From contig CAJTEA010000001.1 of NCBI GenBank assembly GCA_910575265.1, positions 186,001 to 250,000 on the forward strand: a DNA stretch of 64,000 nt. The letters are read 5' to 3'. The notes beneath the pieces are model-generated. The model saw only the letters and a program-made list of their open reading frames with translations, was not told the DNA's origin and made no database searches. The translations under genes and the position numbers were made by a program. This document shows positions 34,158-43,005 of this stretch, one piece after another. Source of the stretch: Oscillospiraceae bacterium. Its GTDB lineage: Bacteria > Bacillota > Clostridia > Oscillospirales > Oscillospiraceae. Within the stretch, counting starts at the first letter, position 1. Each line of letters begins with the position of its first letter.

Positions 34158-37100
34158 AAGTGTCAACCGTCTGTTTTCCCTTCTCCTGGCGGCATGGATG
34201 CTGGCCGCTCCGATCCTGCCTGCCCGGGCCGCGGACGGGGATACCGTCACCATCTCCAGCGCGGCGGATCTTCAGCGTTTTGCCAAAAACTGCGCTCTGG
34301 ACACCTGGTCCCAGGGCAAGACGGTCACCCTCGCCGCCGACCTGGACCTGAGCGGGGTGGACTTCACCCCCATCCCCACCTTCGGCGGAACCTTCCTGGG
34401 CCGGGGACACACCATCTCCGGCCTGTCGCTCACCGCCGCCGGCTCCACCCAGGGGCTGTTCCGCTATGTCCAACCCGGCGGACTGGTACGGGACCTGACC
34501 GTCAAAGGGACGGTAGCCCCAGGGGGTACCCGCTCCATTGTGGGCGGTATCGCGGGGGACAACGCCGGAACCCTGCAAAACTGCTTCTTTCGGGGCGCGG
34601 TCCTGGGGGAGAGCTCCGTGGGAGGCATTGCCGGACAGAACAGCGTCACCGGCGAGATCATCGGCTGTTCCGTTTCCGGCTCTGTCAGCGGCGAAAGCAT
34701 CACCGGCGGCATTGCCGGGCGCAACCTTGGGCTGCTGCTCAAATGTACCAGCGCCGCCGGGGTGAATCTCACTCAGACGGAAAACGGCGTTGACCTGACA
34801 GGCCCGGACGCGGGGGCCGCGCTGGAGGAGCTGGCGGCGGCGGATGACGAGACCTACCACCTCCTGGGCGGCTGCTTCGACACCGGAGGGATTGTGGGCT
34901 ACTCCAGCGGCGTGGTCCAGAGCTGCGCCAACAGCGGCCCGGTGGGCTACCCCCATGTGGGCTACAATACCGGTGGTATTGCCGGACGGCAGAACGGCTA
35001 TCTGGCCGGCTGCGTCAATACCGGGACCATCCATGGCAGGAAGGATGTGGGCGGCATTGTGGGCCAGGCGGAGCCCTATGTGCTGGTGGACCCCGGTCAG
35101 GACACCCTGGAGCAGCTGCGCCAGGAGCTGAATACCCTGGAAAATCTGATCAACCGCGCCCTGGACGACGCGGAGCGAACCGGAAACACCGTCTCCGCCC
35201 GTCTCACCGCTATGGGGGATTACGCCGGCGGCGCCAAGGACAGCACCAGGGAGCTTCTGGACCGGGTTTCCGACTTCACCGACGAGAACATCGAAACGGT
35301 CAACACCCTCACCGCCGACATCACCGGCGCGCTGGACAAAATTTCCCCCGCCCTGGACGACCTGTCCGAAGTGGGCTGGCGGCTGGAGCGCATGTCCCGC
35401 CAGCTGGGGGACGCCATGGACTCTCTGGGCGGCGCGGTAGACACCGGCGACCAGATTGTGGATGACCTGCGCGCCGCTGTGGGCAGCCTGCGGCAGTCCA
35501 GCGCGGATCTGACCGCGGCGGTCAACCGGCTGGAAAACGCCCTGGAGGCGTTCCGCGGATTTGTGGATCTGGAGAACTGGAGCATCTCCTGGGCGGATCT
35601 TGCCGCGGCGAGGAGCGAGCTGAGCCAGGCGTTCAGCGCCCTGCGGGAGGCGGGAAATGATCTGGATGACGCCCTGTCCCAGCTCCAGCGGGCACTGAGC
35701 CGTTCCGACGCCCTGTCCTACCACCTGGGCGGCGCCCTGGAGGATCTGGAGGACGCCTCCAATTCCGCCGCCGCCATCGGGCGGCTGCTGCGGCGGGCGC
35801 TGGATACCATCGGCGACGCGGTGGACGATCTCACCGCCAACGGCCCCGCGGAGTTTACCCCTCTGGGGGAGGAATTCCGCCAGTCCGGCGACAGCCTTTA
35901 CGAATCTCTGAACAGCCTGTTTGACGAGATGGAGGGACTGAACAGCGCCCTCCAGTCGGGGAACGCCACCCTGACCGCCGATCTGCGGGCCATCAACCGG
36001 CAGTGCGATGTGGTCTTTGACCTGCTGCTGGACACCCTCAGCGATCTGATGGACGATGTGGAGGAGGGTCTGGACAGCGTGATTCAGGACACCTCTGAGG
36101 AGGACATCGCCGCCACTCGGGAGGGCAAGGTGGCCGACTGCTCCAACACCGGCGTGGTGGACGGCGACCGCAACGTGGGCGGCGTTGTGGGAGCCATGGC
36201 CATTGAGTTTGACCTGGATCCGGAGGACGACGGGGCGGACCGCTTCTCCTTCGGCAGCAGCTATGAGACCAAGGCGGTGCTGATGAACTGTCTGAACCGG
36301 GGGGCTGTCACCGCCAAGAAGGACTGCGCGGGCGGTCTGGCGGGCCGCATGGACCTGGGCACCGCCCTGGACTGCCAGAACTATGGCCCAGTGACCAGCA
36401 CCGGAGGCGGCTATGTAGGCGGTGTGGCCGGCTATGCCGACGCCTCCATCCGGAGCTGTTACGCCAAAAGCTCCCTGTCTGGCGGCAGCTATATCGGCGG
36501 CGTCGCCGGCTGGGCCAGCCGCCTGCGGGACAGCTGTGCCATCGCCACTATTGAGGGCGGGGAGGAGAGCCTGGGGGCCATCGCCGGCGGCGTTGAGACG
36601 GGAGGCGTACTGTCCGGCAACCGGTTTGTGGATACCGGCGCCGCCGGCGTGGATGGCGTAAGCTATGCCGGCCGGGCCGAGCCCATTTCCTTCGAGGAGC
36701 TGAGCCAGCTGCCCGACGTGCCCCTGGAATTCACCGCCTTTACCCTGACCCTGACGGCGGAGGGAAAGACGGTGGCCCGGCTCCCCTTCCTGTATGGGGA
36801 CGACCTGTCCCGAATTGACCTGCCCGCGGTGCCGGAACGGGAGGACAGCTACGGCTCCTGGCCGGACTTCGACACCTCCGGCCTGAACTCCGATATCACC
36901 CTGGAGGCGGTGTATACCCCCTGGGTCACTCTGGTGGCCAGCGATGGGAAGGTGAACAAGCTGTCCATCGCTCTGGCTGAGGGACGCTTCACCGAGGAGG
37001 TGGAGCTCCTGGTGGAAAGCGGGGGCGTCGCCCCGCCCCAGGAGGCTGGGGAGCGGGACGAGATCTGGGCCGAGGCATGGGAGATCACCCTCGTCGGCGC

Positions 37101-37428
37101 TGACCTGGGGCCGGAGGAAACCGTCCCCCTGCGTCTGCTCAACCCCTCCGGCGGGGACGCCCTGGTCTGGCGGTATGAAAACGGCCAGTGGCGCCAGGTG
37201 GAGGCGGTCCGGAACGGGCAGTATCTCCTCCTGACCATGACAGGCGCCCAGGGAATCTTTTATGTCCAACCCCAGGGCGGGAACAGCTGGGTGCTCATCG
37301 CCGCGGCCGCGGCTGTGGTCGCGCTTCTGATTATGCTGTTTATTGTGATAGGCGTACATCGTAAAAAGAAAAAAGCCGTCCGGGCCGCGAAGGCCCAGGC
37401 GGAGGAGAAGCGGAAGGAGCAAAAATAA
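34150..37428 (+). CDS. Large GLUG-motif, coiled-coil membrane-anchored surface protein
   Basis: 1092 residues. Signal peptide (residues 1-27), then Gly-rich GLUG repeats such as GGIAGQNSVTGEIIGC, GGIVGYSSGVVQSC and GGIAGRQNGYLAGC up to about residue 315. A long alpha-helical coiled-coil region follows (about 320-655, heptads with LRQSSADLTAAVNRLENAL, comparable in design to YhgE/Pip proteins). More GLUG repeats occupy 660-830 and a beta region follows. A single membrane helix near 1047-1068 is followed by a Lys/Arg-rich tail (KKKKAVRAAKAQAEE). It faces the outside and touches the MMPL protein in the same operon. Confidence 0.85.
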   Translation: MRKSVNRLFSLLLAAWMLAAPILPARAADGDTVTISSAADLQRFAKNCALDTWSQGKTVTLAADLDLSGVDFTPIPTFGGTFLGRGHTISGLSLTAAGSTQGLFRYVQPGGLVRDLTVKGTVAPGGTRSIVGGIAGDNAGTLQNCFFRGAVLGESSVGGIAGQNSVTGEIIGCSVSGSVSGESITGGIAGRNLGLLLKCTSAAGVNLTQTENGVDLTGPDAGAALEELAAADDETYHLLGGCFDTGGIVGYSSGVVQSCANSGPVGYPHVGYNTGGIAGRQNGYLAGCVNTGTIHGRKDVGGIVGQAEPYVLVDPGQDTLEQLRQELNTLENLINRALDDAERTGNTVSARLTAMGDYAGGAKDSTRELLDRVSDFTDENIETVNTLTADITGALDKISPALDDLSEVGWRLERMSRQLGDAMDSLGGAVDTGDQIVDDLRAAVGSLRQSSADLTAAVNRLENALEAFRGFVDLENWSISWADLAAARSELSQAFSALREAGNDLDDALSQLQRALSRSDALSYHLGGALEDLEDASNSAAAIGRLLRRALDTIGDAVDDLTANGPAEFTPLGEEFRQSGDSLYESLNSLFDEMEGLNSALQSGNATLTADLRAINRQCDVVFDLLLDTLSDLMDDVEEGLDSVIQDTSEEDIAATREGKVADCSNTGVVDGDRNVGGVVGAMAIEFDLDPEDDGADRFSFGSSYETKAVLMNCLNRGAVTAKKDCAGGLAGRMDLGTALDCQNYGPVTSTGGGYVGGVAGYADASIRSCYAKSSLSGGSYIGGVAGWASRLRDSCAIATIEGGEESLGAIAGGVETGGVLSGNRFVDTGAAGVDGVSYAGRAEPISFEELSQLPDVPLEFTAFTLTLTAEGKTVARLPFLYGDDLSRIDLPAVPEREDSYGSWPDFDTSGLNSDITLEAVYTPWVTLVASDGKVNKLSIALAEGRFTEEVELLVESGGVAPPQEAGERDEIWAEAWEITLVGADLGPEETVPLRLLNPSGGDALVWRYENGQWRQVEAVRNGQYLLLTMTGAQGIFYVQPQGGNSWVLIAAAAAVVALLIMLFIVIGVHRKKKKAVRAAKAQAEEKRKEQK

Positions 37429-37432
37429 AGGC

Positions 37433-37460
37433 AAAGCCCCCGGGCGCGCCCGGGGGCTTT
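37433..37460. terminator. Bidirectional terminator between the GLUG gene and dCMP deaminase
   Basis: A 12-bp perfect stem AAAGCCCCCGGG / CCCGGGGGCTTT with a CGCG loop; A/T-runs on both sides serve both convergent genes. Confidence 0.9.
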
Positions 37461-37470
37461 CACCTGTGGC

Positions 37471-37953
37471 TTATGCCTGCTGGGGCAGAGAGTCATCCTC
37501 CCGCACCCAGTCCTCCACGTGGACCACCGAATACTCCGTCTCGGTATCCCGGATGACCACCCGCCTGATGCCGGCGTTGATGATCAGACGGCGGCACATG
37601 GAGCAGGAGGTAGAGTGGGGGATCAGCTTTCCTGTTTTGGGGTCCTTGCAGACCATGTAGAGGGTGGCCCCCAGCACCTCGCTGCGGGCGGCGGAGATGA
37701 TGGCGTTGGCCTCGGCGTGGACCGAGCGGCACAGCTCGTACCGCTCCCCGGAGGGAATGTTCATGGCCTCCCGGGTACAATAGCCCAGGTCCATACAGTT
37801 CTTCCGCCCCCGGGGAGCTCCGTTGTAGCCGCTGGATACAATCTCGTCGTGCTGCACAATGATGGCCCCGTAGCACTTGCGCAGACAGGTGGAGCGCTCC
37901 AGCACCGTTCCGGCAATGTCCAGGTAGTAGTTTTCCTTGTCGATGCGCTTCAT
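37471..37953 (-). CDS. dCMP deaminase (ComEB-type)
   Basis: 160 residues. Converts dCMP to dUMP for dTMP synthesis. The zinc and catalytic motif HAEANAI with the second SCSMCRRLIINAG (PCxxC-like; here SCSMC) and an N-terminal DxxxMxxAxxV-like helix are visible. The conserved SSGYNGAPRG segment is typical. It is a single gene with its own terminator. Confidence 0.93.
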   Translation of the reverse strand: MKRIDKENYYLDIAGTVLERSTCLRKCYGAIIVQHDEIVSSGYNGAPRGRKNCMDLGYCTREAMNIPSGERYELCRSVHAEANAIISAARSEVLGATLYMVCKDPKTGKLIPHSTSCSMCRRLIINAGIRRVVIRDTETEYSVVHVEDWVREDDSLPQQA

Positions 37954-38054
37954 GTCGGATCCTCCCGTATTGTGATGGATAGTGACAGTATAAACGAAAA
38001 TCCAACCCGGCGCAATAGATTCGTGAAATTTACATATTGTTTACGAATGGCTTC

Positions 38055-38084
38055 TTGACGGCCCGTCCGGTCAAGGTATATGAT
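38055..38084 (+). promoter_or_regulatory. Promoter of the zinc-ribbon membrane protein gene
   Basis: TTGACG at 38055-38060 and TATGAT at 38079-38084 with an 18-bp spacer. Confidence 0.6.
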
Positions 38085-38144
38085 ATACCATACCTTTTTC
38101 AGGCAGGCCCTGCCTGTTTCTTTTTTCAGCCAAGGAGGCGCTTT

Positions 38145-38540
38145 ATGATCCGCAACGCGATCCAGCGACTTATGTATGGCCGCTATGGAAATGATTATCT
38201 GAATCTGTTCCTGGTCGGCCTGTATCTGCTGCTCTATCTGGTGTTTCTGTTTACCGGGCTGGATATTCTCTATCTTATCAGCTTCGCGCTTTTGGCGGTC
38301 ACTCTGTTCCGGATGCTGTCCCGCAATATCGAACGACGGGGTATGGAGAACGCCAAATTTATGAGGGCCGCCGGTCCTGTGATTCGCTGGCTCCATCTGC
38401 GCCGCACCATCCGCCGGGACAAGGAGCACGTCTATTTCAAGTGTCCCAGCTGCGGCCAGCAGCTCCGCGTCCCCCGGGGGAAGGGTAAGATCACCGTTAC
38501 CTGTCGGGGCTGCGGCGCGAGCTTTCAGGAAAAAAGCTGA
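38145..38540 (+). CDS. Membrane protein with C-terminal zinc ribbon
   Basis: 131 residues. Two helices at about residues 16-60, a basic linker, then a zinc ribbon CPSCGQQLRVPRGKGKITVT followed by CRGCG. Such proteins are found next to housekeeping genes in many Clostridia and have no known function. The start is the ATG at 38145 with CAAGGAGGCGCTTT upstream; the longer frame reads into the promoter. Confidence 0.75.
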   Translation: MIRNAIQRLMYGRYGNDYLNLFLVGLYLLLYLVFLFTGLDILYLISFALLAVTLFRMLSRNIERRGMENAKFMRAAGPVIRWLHLRRTIRRDKEHVYFKCPSCGQQLRVPRGKGKITVTCRGCGASFQEKS

Positions 38541-38553
38541 ACTGTTCCCCAAA

Positions 38554-38590
38554 ACGGCCCGTCAAGCTCTGGCGGGTCGTTGTGTTTTGT
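38554..38590 (+). terminator. Weak terminator after the zinc-ribbon gene
   Basis: An 8-bp stem with one G-U pair (ACGGCCCG with CGGGTCGT) ends in TGTGTTTT. It overlaps a possible promoter (TTGTGT, 17 bp, TATACT at 38603-38608) for the next gene. Confidence 0.5.
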
Positions 38591-38642
38591 CCGGAGATAT
38601 GATATACTGAGATGAAATTCCACAACAGAGAGGAACGCCAAT

Positions 38643-40031
38643 ATGAACGCTAACTACGACGTCGTCATCCTGGGCTGCGGGGAGGCGGGCATCTTCGCCG
38701 CCTATGAGCTGGCCCATCTCCAACCGCGGCTGAAAGTGCTGGCCCTGGACCAGGGCGCGGATATCTACCACCGCAGCTGTCCCATTGTGGCGGGCAAGGT
38801 GAAGGAATGCGTCCTCTGCCCTGTGTGCCATACTATGTGCGGCTTCGGCGGAGCGGGGGCCTTCTCCGACGGAAAATTCAACTTCACCACCGCCTTCGGC
38901 GGCTGGCTCACCGACTTTATGGAGCCCGCCCAGGTGATGGAACTCATTGACTATGTGGACTCCATCAACGTGGCCCACGGGGCCACCACCGAGGTCTATT
39001 CCACCGAAAGCGACGCGGCCAAAAAGCTGGCCCGCCAAGCCTTGGCCTACGACCTCCATCTGCTCCAGGCCCGGTGCAAGCACCTGGGTACCGAGAACAA
39101 CCTGCGCATCCTCACCAACATCTACGAGGGCCTCCAGAACAAACTGGAGTTCGCCTTCCACACAGAGGTGGCCTCCATCCAAACGGCGGAGGACGGCTAC
39201 CGCCTTGTCCTGGCCAAGGGGGGCGAGGCGCGGTGTAAATATCTCATCGCCGCGCCGGGCCGGTCCGGGGCGGAGTGGTTCTCCAACCAGTGCAAGGACC
39301 TGGGACTGGAGCTGCTGAACAACCAGGTGGACATCGGTGTGCGGGTGGAGCTGCCCGCCACCGTCTTTGAGCATATCACCGATGTGGTGTACGAGTCCAA
39401 GCTGGTCTACCGCACCCAGCGGTACGGCGACAGCGTGCGCACCTTCTGCATGAACCCCTACGGCCATGTGGTGGCCGAGAACGTGGAAGGCATCAACACC
39501 GTCAACGGCCACTCCTACGCCGACCCCGCCCTGCGCTCGGAGAACACCAACTTCGCCCTGCTGGTGTCCAACCGCTTCACCAAGCCCTTCAACGAGCCCT
39601 ACCGCTACGGTAAGCATGTGGCATCCCTGTCCAATATGCTGGCCGGAGGCGTGCTGGTCCAGCGATTCGGCGACCTGGTGGGGGGCCGGCGCACCAACGA
39701 GCACCGGATGGGCAAGTCCACCGTTCGGCCTACCCTCTCCGCCGCCGTCCCGGGGGATCTGTCCCTCACCCTGCCCAAGCGGCAGCTGGACGACATCATC
39801 GAGATGATCTACCAGCTGGACAAGCTGGCCCCCGGCACCGCCAACTACGACACCCTGCTTTACGGCGCGGAGGTGAAATTCTACTCCGCCCGCCTCCAGC
39901 TTACCAGCGAGCTGGAGACCGCCCTGCCCAACTTCTTCGCCGCCGGCGACGGAGCGGGGGTCACCCGGGGACTGGCCCAGGCCGGGGCATCCGGGGTACA
40001 GGCGGCAAGGGCGATATGCAGGAGGCTGTAA
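38643..40031 (+). CDS. FAD-dependent dehydrogenase (COG2509-like)
   Basis: 462 residues. The N-terminal Rossmann motif VVILGCGEAGIFAAYELAHL binds FAD; ALDQG is the ribose-binding acid. A cysteine group CVLCPVCHTMCGFGGAGAFS follows at about residues 58-77 and may bind a metal or a [Fe-S] cluster. The C-terminal FAD-binding NFFAAGDGAGVTRGLAQAGA matches the family of uncharacterised FAD-dependent dehydrogenases. The physiological substrate is unknown. AGAGAGGAACGCCAAT precedes the start. Confidence 0.85.
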   Translation: MNANYDVVILGCGEAGIFAAYELAHLQPRLKVLALDQGADIYHRSCPIVAGKVKECVLCPVCHTMCGFGGAGAFSDGKFNFTTAFGGWLTDFMEPAQVMELIDYVDSINVAHGATTEVYSTESDAAKKLARQALAYDLHLLQARCKHLGTENNLRILTNIYEGLQNKLEFAFHTEVASIQTAEDGYRLVLAKGGEARCKYLIAAPGRSGAEWFSNQCKDLGLELLNNQVDIGVRVELPATVFEHITDVVYESKLVYRTQRYGDSVRTFCMNPYGHVVAENVEGINTVNGHSYADPALRSENTNFALLVSNRFTKPFNEPYRYGKHVASLSNMLAGGVLVQRFGDLVGGRRTNEHRMGKSTVRPTLSAAVPGDLSLTLPKRQLDDIIEMIYQLDKLAPGTANYDTLLYGAEVKFYSARLQLTSELETALPNFFAAGDGAGVTRGLAQAGASGVQAARAICRRL

Positions 40032-40100
40032 GCAAGCCTGCGGATATCATCCGCCCGCTTACTCTTTTGCTTTATGCGGGTGGCTAATAGCCGCCCCTAC
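40020..40100. repeat. Two adjacent hairpins of dispersed-repeat type
   Basis: A large imperfect stem (40028-40062, ending CTTACTCTTTTGCTTT) may be a terminator for the FAD gene. Next to it GGGTGGCT-AAT-AGCCGCCC (40078-40096) with CTAC behind it resembles the GGGCGG-type short repeats scattered in related genomes. The single copy here does not allow proof. Confidence 0.45.
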
Positions 40101-40118
40101 ATCTACAAGGAGGACATC

Positions 40119-40880
40119 ATGCGCCCCTGGTTTACTACCGAACAGCTTGCCCCCGACACCTGGGTCATCAGCGAATATCGCCACTGGGAGGAGACCCACT
40201 GCTATCTCTTGATTGGCACGGACTGCGCCCTGCTTATCGACACCGGGCTGGGTATCTGTAATATTTACGATGAAGTGCGCAAGCTCACCGACAGGCCCAT
40301 CACCGCCATAGCCACCCACATCCACTGGGACCATATCGGCGGACACAAATACTTCCCTGATTTCTACGCTCATGAGGCGGAGCTGCCCTGGCTCCAAGGA
40401 GAGTTTCCCCTGTCCATCAAGACAGTCCGGGAGATGGTGCTGGACCGGTGCGAAGCGCCGGAGGACTTTGATGTAAGTACATACACGATGTTCCAGGGTA
40501 CACCCACCCGCGTTTTAAGGGGCGGCGAGATGCTGGACCTGGGCGGCCGAGTGATCCAGATACTGCATACACCGGGCCACTCCCCGGGGCATCTGTGCTT
40601 CTGGGAGGTGGCGCGGGGCGACCTGTACACCGGCGACCTGGTCTATCTGGACACCCTTTTTGCCTACTACCCCTCCACCGACCCGGAAGACTATCTGGCC
40701 TCTCTGGAAGTGATCGCCGCCCTTCCCGCCCAGCGGGTCCTGCCCGCCCACCACACGCTGGAGATCTCCCCGGAGCTGCCCTGCCAGATGCGTGATGCCC
40801 TCCGTCGGCTAAAGCGGGAAGGGAAGCTCTGCCACGGCGCGGGGACCTTCCAATATGACGGCTGGGCAATTTGGCTTTGA
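40119..40880 (+). CDS. Metallo-beta-lactamase-fold hydrolase
   Basis: 253 residues. The metal motif THIHWDHIGGHKYFPD (HxHxDH), a further His in HTPGHSPGHLCF, Asp in YTGDLVYLD and His in PAHHTLEI give a full di-zinc site of the glyoxalase II-like type. The substrate is unknown. The frame extends to 40074, but that part lies in the repeat; the ATG at 40119 follows AAGGAGGACATC. Confidence 0.88.
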   Translation: MRPWFTTEQLAPDTWVISEYRHWEETHCYLLIGTDCALLIDTGLGICNIYDEVRKLTDRPITAIATHIHWDHIGGHKYFPDFYAHEAELPWLQGEFPLSIKTVREMVLDRCEAPEDFDVSTYTMFQGTPTRVLRGGEMLDLGGRVIQILHTPGHSPGHLCFWEVARGDLYTGDLVYLDTLFAYYPSTDPEDYLASLEVIAALPAQRVLPAHHTLEISPELPCQMRDALRRLKREGKLCHGAGTFQYDGWAIWL

Positions 40881-41209
40881 CTGTCGCGGCAGTCCTCCTG
40901 CAAAACGCCGGGAGCGCTGCCTAGAATATCCCAGAGGCGCGCCAATTGGAAAAATTATTTTGTCACCCTCTATGCAGTTTTTTATCCACTTTCTCCACCG
41001 GATTTTCCACACCCGTTTTTCTTGCGGCGGAGGGACTTTCCACATTATCCACAGGTTTATCCACATCAGTTATGTTAACTGTTTGGAGGAGAAATATTCG
41101 CAATCCGGTTTCCATAATATCTGTCAAGGATGAATTTTACACAAACTTTTTTTCCGCCATTTTTGCAGGAGAAAGTGAAATTTTCTCCGCGCTGTGAAAG
41201 GAGCTCTTT
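40881..41209. other. Intergenic region with DnaA-box-like cluster before mnmE
   Basis: No gene is supported. It holds a cluster of DnaA-box-like sites (separate entry), A/T-rich tracts (AAAAATTATTTTG near 40950; AAACTTTTTTTCC near 41145) and the mnmE ribosome binding site AAAGGAGCTC. Confidence 0.6.
40982..41065 (+). other. Cluster of DnaA-box-like sites
   Basis: Compared with TTATCCACA: two perfect copies (41045-41053, 41057-41065), two with one mismatch (TTATCCACT at 40982-40990, TTTTCCACA at 41003-41011) and two with two mismatches (40991-40999, 41036-41044). All are on the plus strand within 84 bp. Such density is usual at oriC or at DnaA-controlled promoters. mnmE directly downstream is an oriC neighbour in many Firmicutes. 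Confidence 0.65.
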
Positions 41210-42586
41210 ATGACTGCCGACACCATCGCCGCCATCTCCACGCCCTGGGGACCGGGGGCCATCGGGATTCTCCGCCTGTCCGGACCGGAGGCGGCACGCG
41301 TTGCGGAGAAGTGCTTTAAACCCTTGGGGCACAAGGGGTTTCTGGAACACAAGCCCCGGGAGCTGGTCTATGGCGACCTGCTGGACAGCGGCGGCGAGGC
41401 CATCGACCGGGTGCTGTGCGCCTACAGCCTGGGCCCCAACAGCTACACCGGGGAGGACACGGCGGAGCTTCAGTGCCACGGTTCCCCCATGGTGCTGGCC
41501 CTGGGGCTGGAGGCCCTGTTCGCCGCCGGAGCCCGACAGGCAAAGGCCGGGGAGTTCACCCGGCGCGCCTTTCTCAATGGCCGGCTGGACCTGGCCCAGG
41601 CGGAGGCGGTGGGGGACCTGCTGGAGGCCCAAAGCCGGGAGGGCGCCCGCCACGCGGCGGGCCAGCTGGCCGGGGCGCTGTCCCGGAAGATTGGGGATAT
41701 CTACTCCGCCCTGGTGGATGTAATGGCCCACTTCCACGCTGTACTGGACTATCCCGACGAGGACATCGACCCCTTCCGCCTGAAGGAGCTGGAGAAGGTT
41801 TTGGCCCATCAGGAGGGGGAGCTGAACGCCCTGCTGGCCTCCTGTGGCCGGGGGAAGCTGCTGCGGGAGGGGGTGGCCTGCGCCATCGTGGGCCGGCCCA
41901 ACGCGGGCAAGTCCTCCCTGCTCAACACCCTGGTGGGCTATGACCGAGCCATCGTCACCGACATCCCCGGCACCACCCGGGATACGGTGGAGGAGCGATG
42001 CGAACTGGGGGGCGTGCCCCTGCGGCTGATTGACACCGCCGGCCTGCGGGACACAGCCGACCCGGTGGAAAGACTGGGGGTGGAGCGCTCCCGAAAGGCT
42101 ATGGAGGAGGCAGAGCTCATTTTCGCGGTGGTTGACATGTCGGCGGACCTGACGGCGGAGGACCAGGAAATGCTCCAAGCCGTATCGGAGACCGGTAAGC
42201 CCTGGGTTTTTGTGGCCTCTAAAAAGGACCTGGCCGAAAGCAGCCGTAGTATGGGCCTGATAGGAGGGGATACCCCGTCAGTGGAGGTGTCCGCTCTCAC
42301 CGGGGAGGGTCTTGACAAGCTGGGAACGCTGGTGGCGGAACTGTTCCCCAGGGAGGAGGCCGCCCCCTACGGCCAGCTGCTCACCAACGCCCGGCAGGAG
42401 GAGGCCGCCCGCAGGGCCGGGGAGGCCGTTCACAGGGCTCTGGAGGCCCTGCAAGCCGGGGTTACTCCCGACGCCCTGCTCACCGACGTGGAGGAGGCTT
42501 TGGCCGCCCTGGGGGAGCTCACCGGCCAATCCGTCCGGGAGGATATCACCGACCGCATTTTCAGTAAATTCTGTGTGGGGAAATAG
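41210..42586 (+). CDS. mnmE: tRNA modification GTPase MnmE
   Basis: 458 residues. With MnmG it makes the cmnm5U modification of wobble uridine. The N-terminal tetrahydrofolate-binding domain has STPWGPGAIGILRLSGPEA. The G domain has GRPNAGKSSLLN, TDIPGTTRDTVEE, DTAGLRDT and ASKKDL; the C-terminal FCVGK carries the catalytic Cys. mnmG is not next to it, unlike in many Firmicutes. The start has AAAGGAGCTCTTT upstream. Confidence 0.97.
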   Translation: MTADTIAAISTPWGPGAIGILRLSGPEAARVAEKCFKPLGHKGFLEHKPRELVYGDLLDSGGEAIDRVLCAYSLGPNSYTGEDTAELQCHGSPMVLALGLEALFAAGARQAKAGEFTRRAFLNGRLDLAQAEAVGDLLEAQSREGARHAAGQLAGALSRKIGDIYSALVDVMAHFHAVLDYPDEDIDPFRLKELEKVLAHQEGELNALLASCGRGKLLREGVACAIVGRPNAGKSSLLNTLVGYDRAIVTDIPGTTRDTVEERCELGGVPLRLIDTAGLRDTADPVERLGVERSRKAMEEAELIFAVVDMSADLTAEDQEMLQAVSETGKPWVFVASKKDLAESSRSMGLIGGDTPSVEVSALTGEGLDKLGTLVAELFPREEAAPYGQLLTNARQEEAARRAGEAVHRALEALQAGVTPDALLTDVEEALAALGELTGQSVREDITDRIFSKFCVGK

Positions 42587-42590
42587 GACA

Positions 42591-42619
42591 AGGGCGGCCG
42601 GCAGGCCGCCCTCTTTTAT
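42591..42619 (+). terminator. Terminator of mnmE
   Basis: A 9-bp perfect stem AGGGCGGCC / GGCCGCCCT with a GGCA loop, followed by CTTTTATT. Confidence 0.9.
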
Positions 42620-42861
42620 TCCAACTCCCAATGCCGGTCGGTAGGTAAATCGTATTTATGGAATGCTCTGACAATAGCGTCAATTTTCAGGAAACAATCC
42701 GAGTCGTTCAGTGTCAGGTCATCCAAAATCGCTTTTATCTCCTTGATGAGCGTAATCGCATCACTATCTACTTTTTGAGCTAATTCGTGAGTGTTTAGTT
42801 CTTTTGCATAGCGCAATACTTCCCAACCAACCGCTTGCGCATAAAGCCGTTTTTCCACCAT
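42616..42861 (-). CDS. Hypothetical small helical protein in AT-rich islet
   Basis: 81 residues beginning VEKRLYAQAVGWEVLRYAKE after the initial Met, ending in a Trp-containing acidic tail. I do not recognise the family. It is mostly helical with a balance of acids and bases and no membrane segment. The ATG at 42861 has AGGAG six bases upstream; a frame extension to 42882 lacks a good site. Base composition is clearly more AT-rich than the flanking genes. It is divergent from two HTH genes, which suggests a regulator/effector pair acquired together. Confidence 0.65.
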   Translation of the reverse strand: MVEKRLYAQAVGWEVLRYAKELNTHELAQKVDSDAITLIKEIKAILDDLTLNDSDCFLKIDAIVRAFHKYDLPTDRHWELE

Positions 42862-43005
42862 TATACTCTCCTGATGTTTCATATTCCTGTTCCCACTTTC
42901 TAATGAGATGTAAGAAGTTACATGTTAATTAATACTCCTATGAAGATAATCATACTTGATATATCCTTAATTCGTCAAGTGAAATTTGTGTAGGAGAGAA
43001 TTTTG

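Noticed and set aside
34123-37434. 1103-residue minus-strand frame opposite the GLUG gene
   Set aside because: Antisense shadow in GC-rich DNA; composition atypical, and it would run through the GLUG gene and its signal-peptide region.
40855-41133. 92-residue frame over the DnaA-box region
   Set aside because: Translates tandem TTTCCAC-type repeats; no ribosome binding site and no family resemblance.
40881-41209. Replication origin oriC
   Set aside because: Not called as origin: dnaA, dnaN and rpmH are absent and the gene orientation is opposite to that of a bidirectional origin. Kept only as a DnaA-box cluster.
41210-42586. mnmE-mnmG operon
   Set aside because: No mnmG follows mnmE; a strong terminator and unrelated AT-rich genes are found instead.
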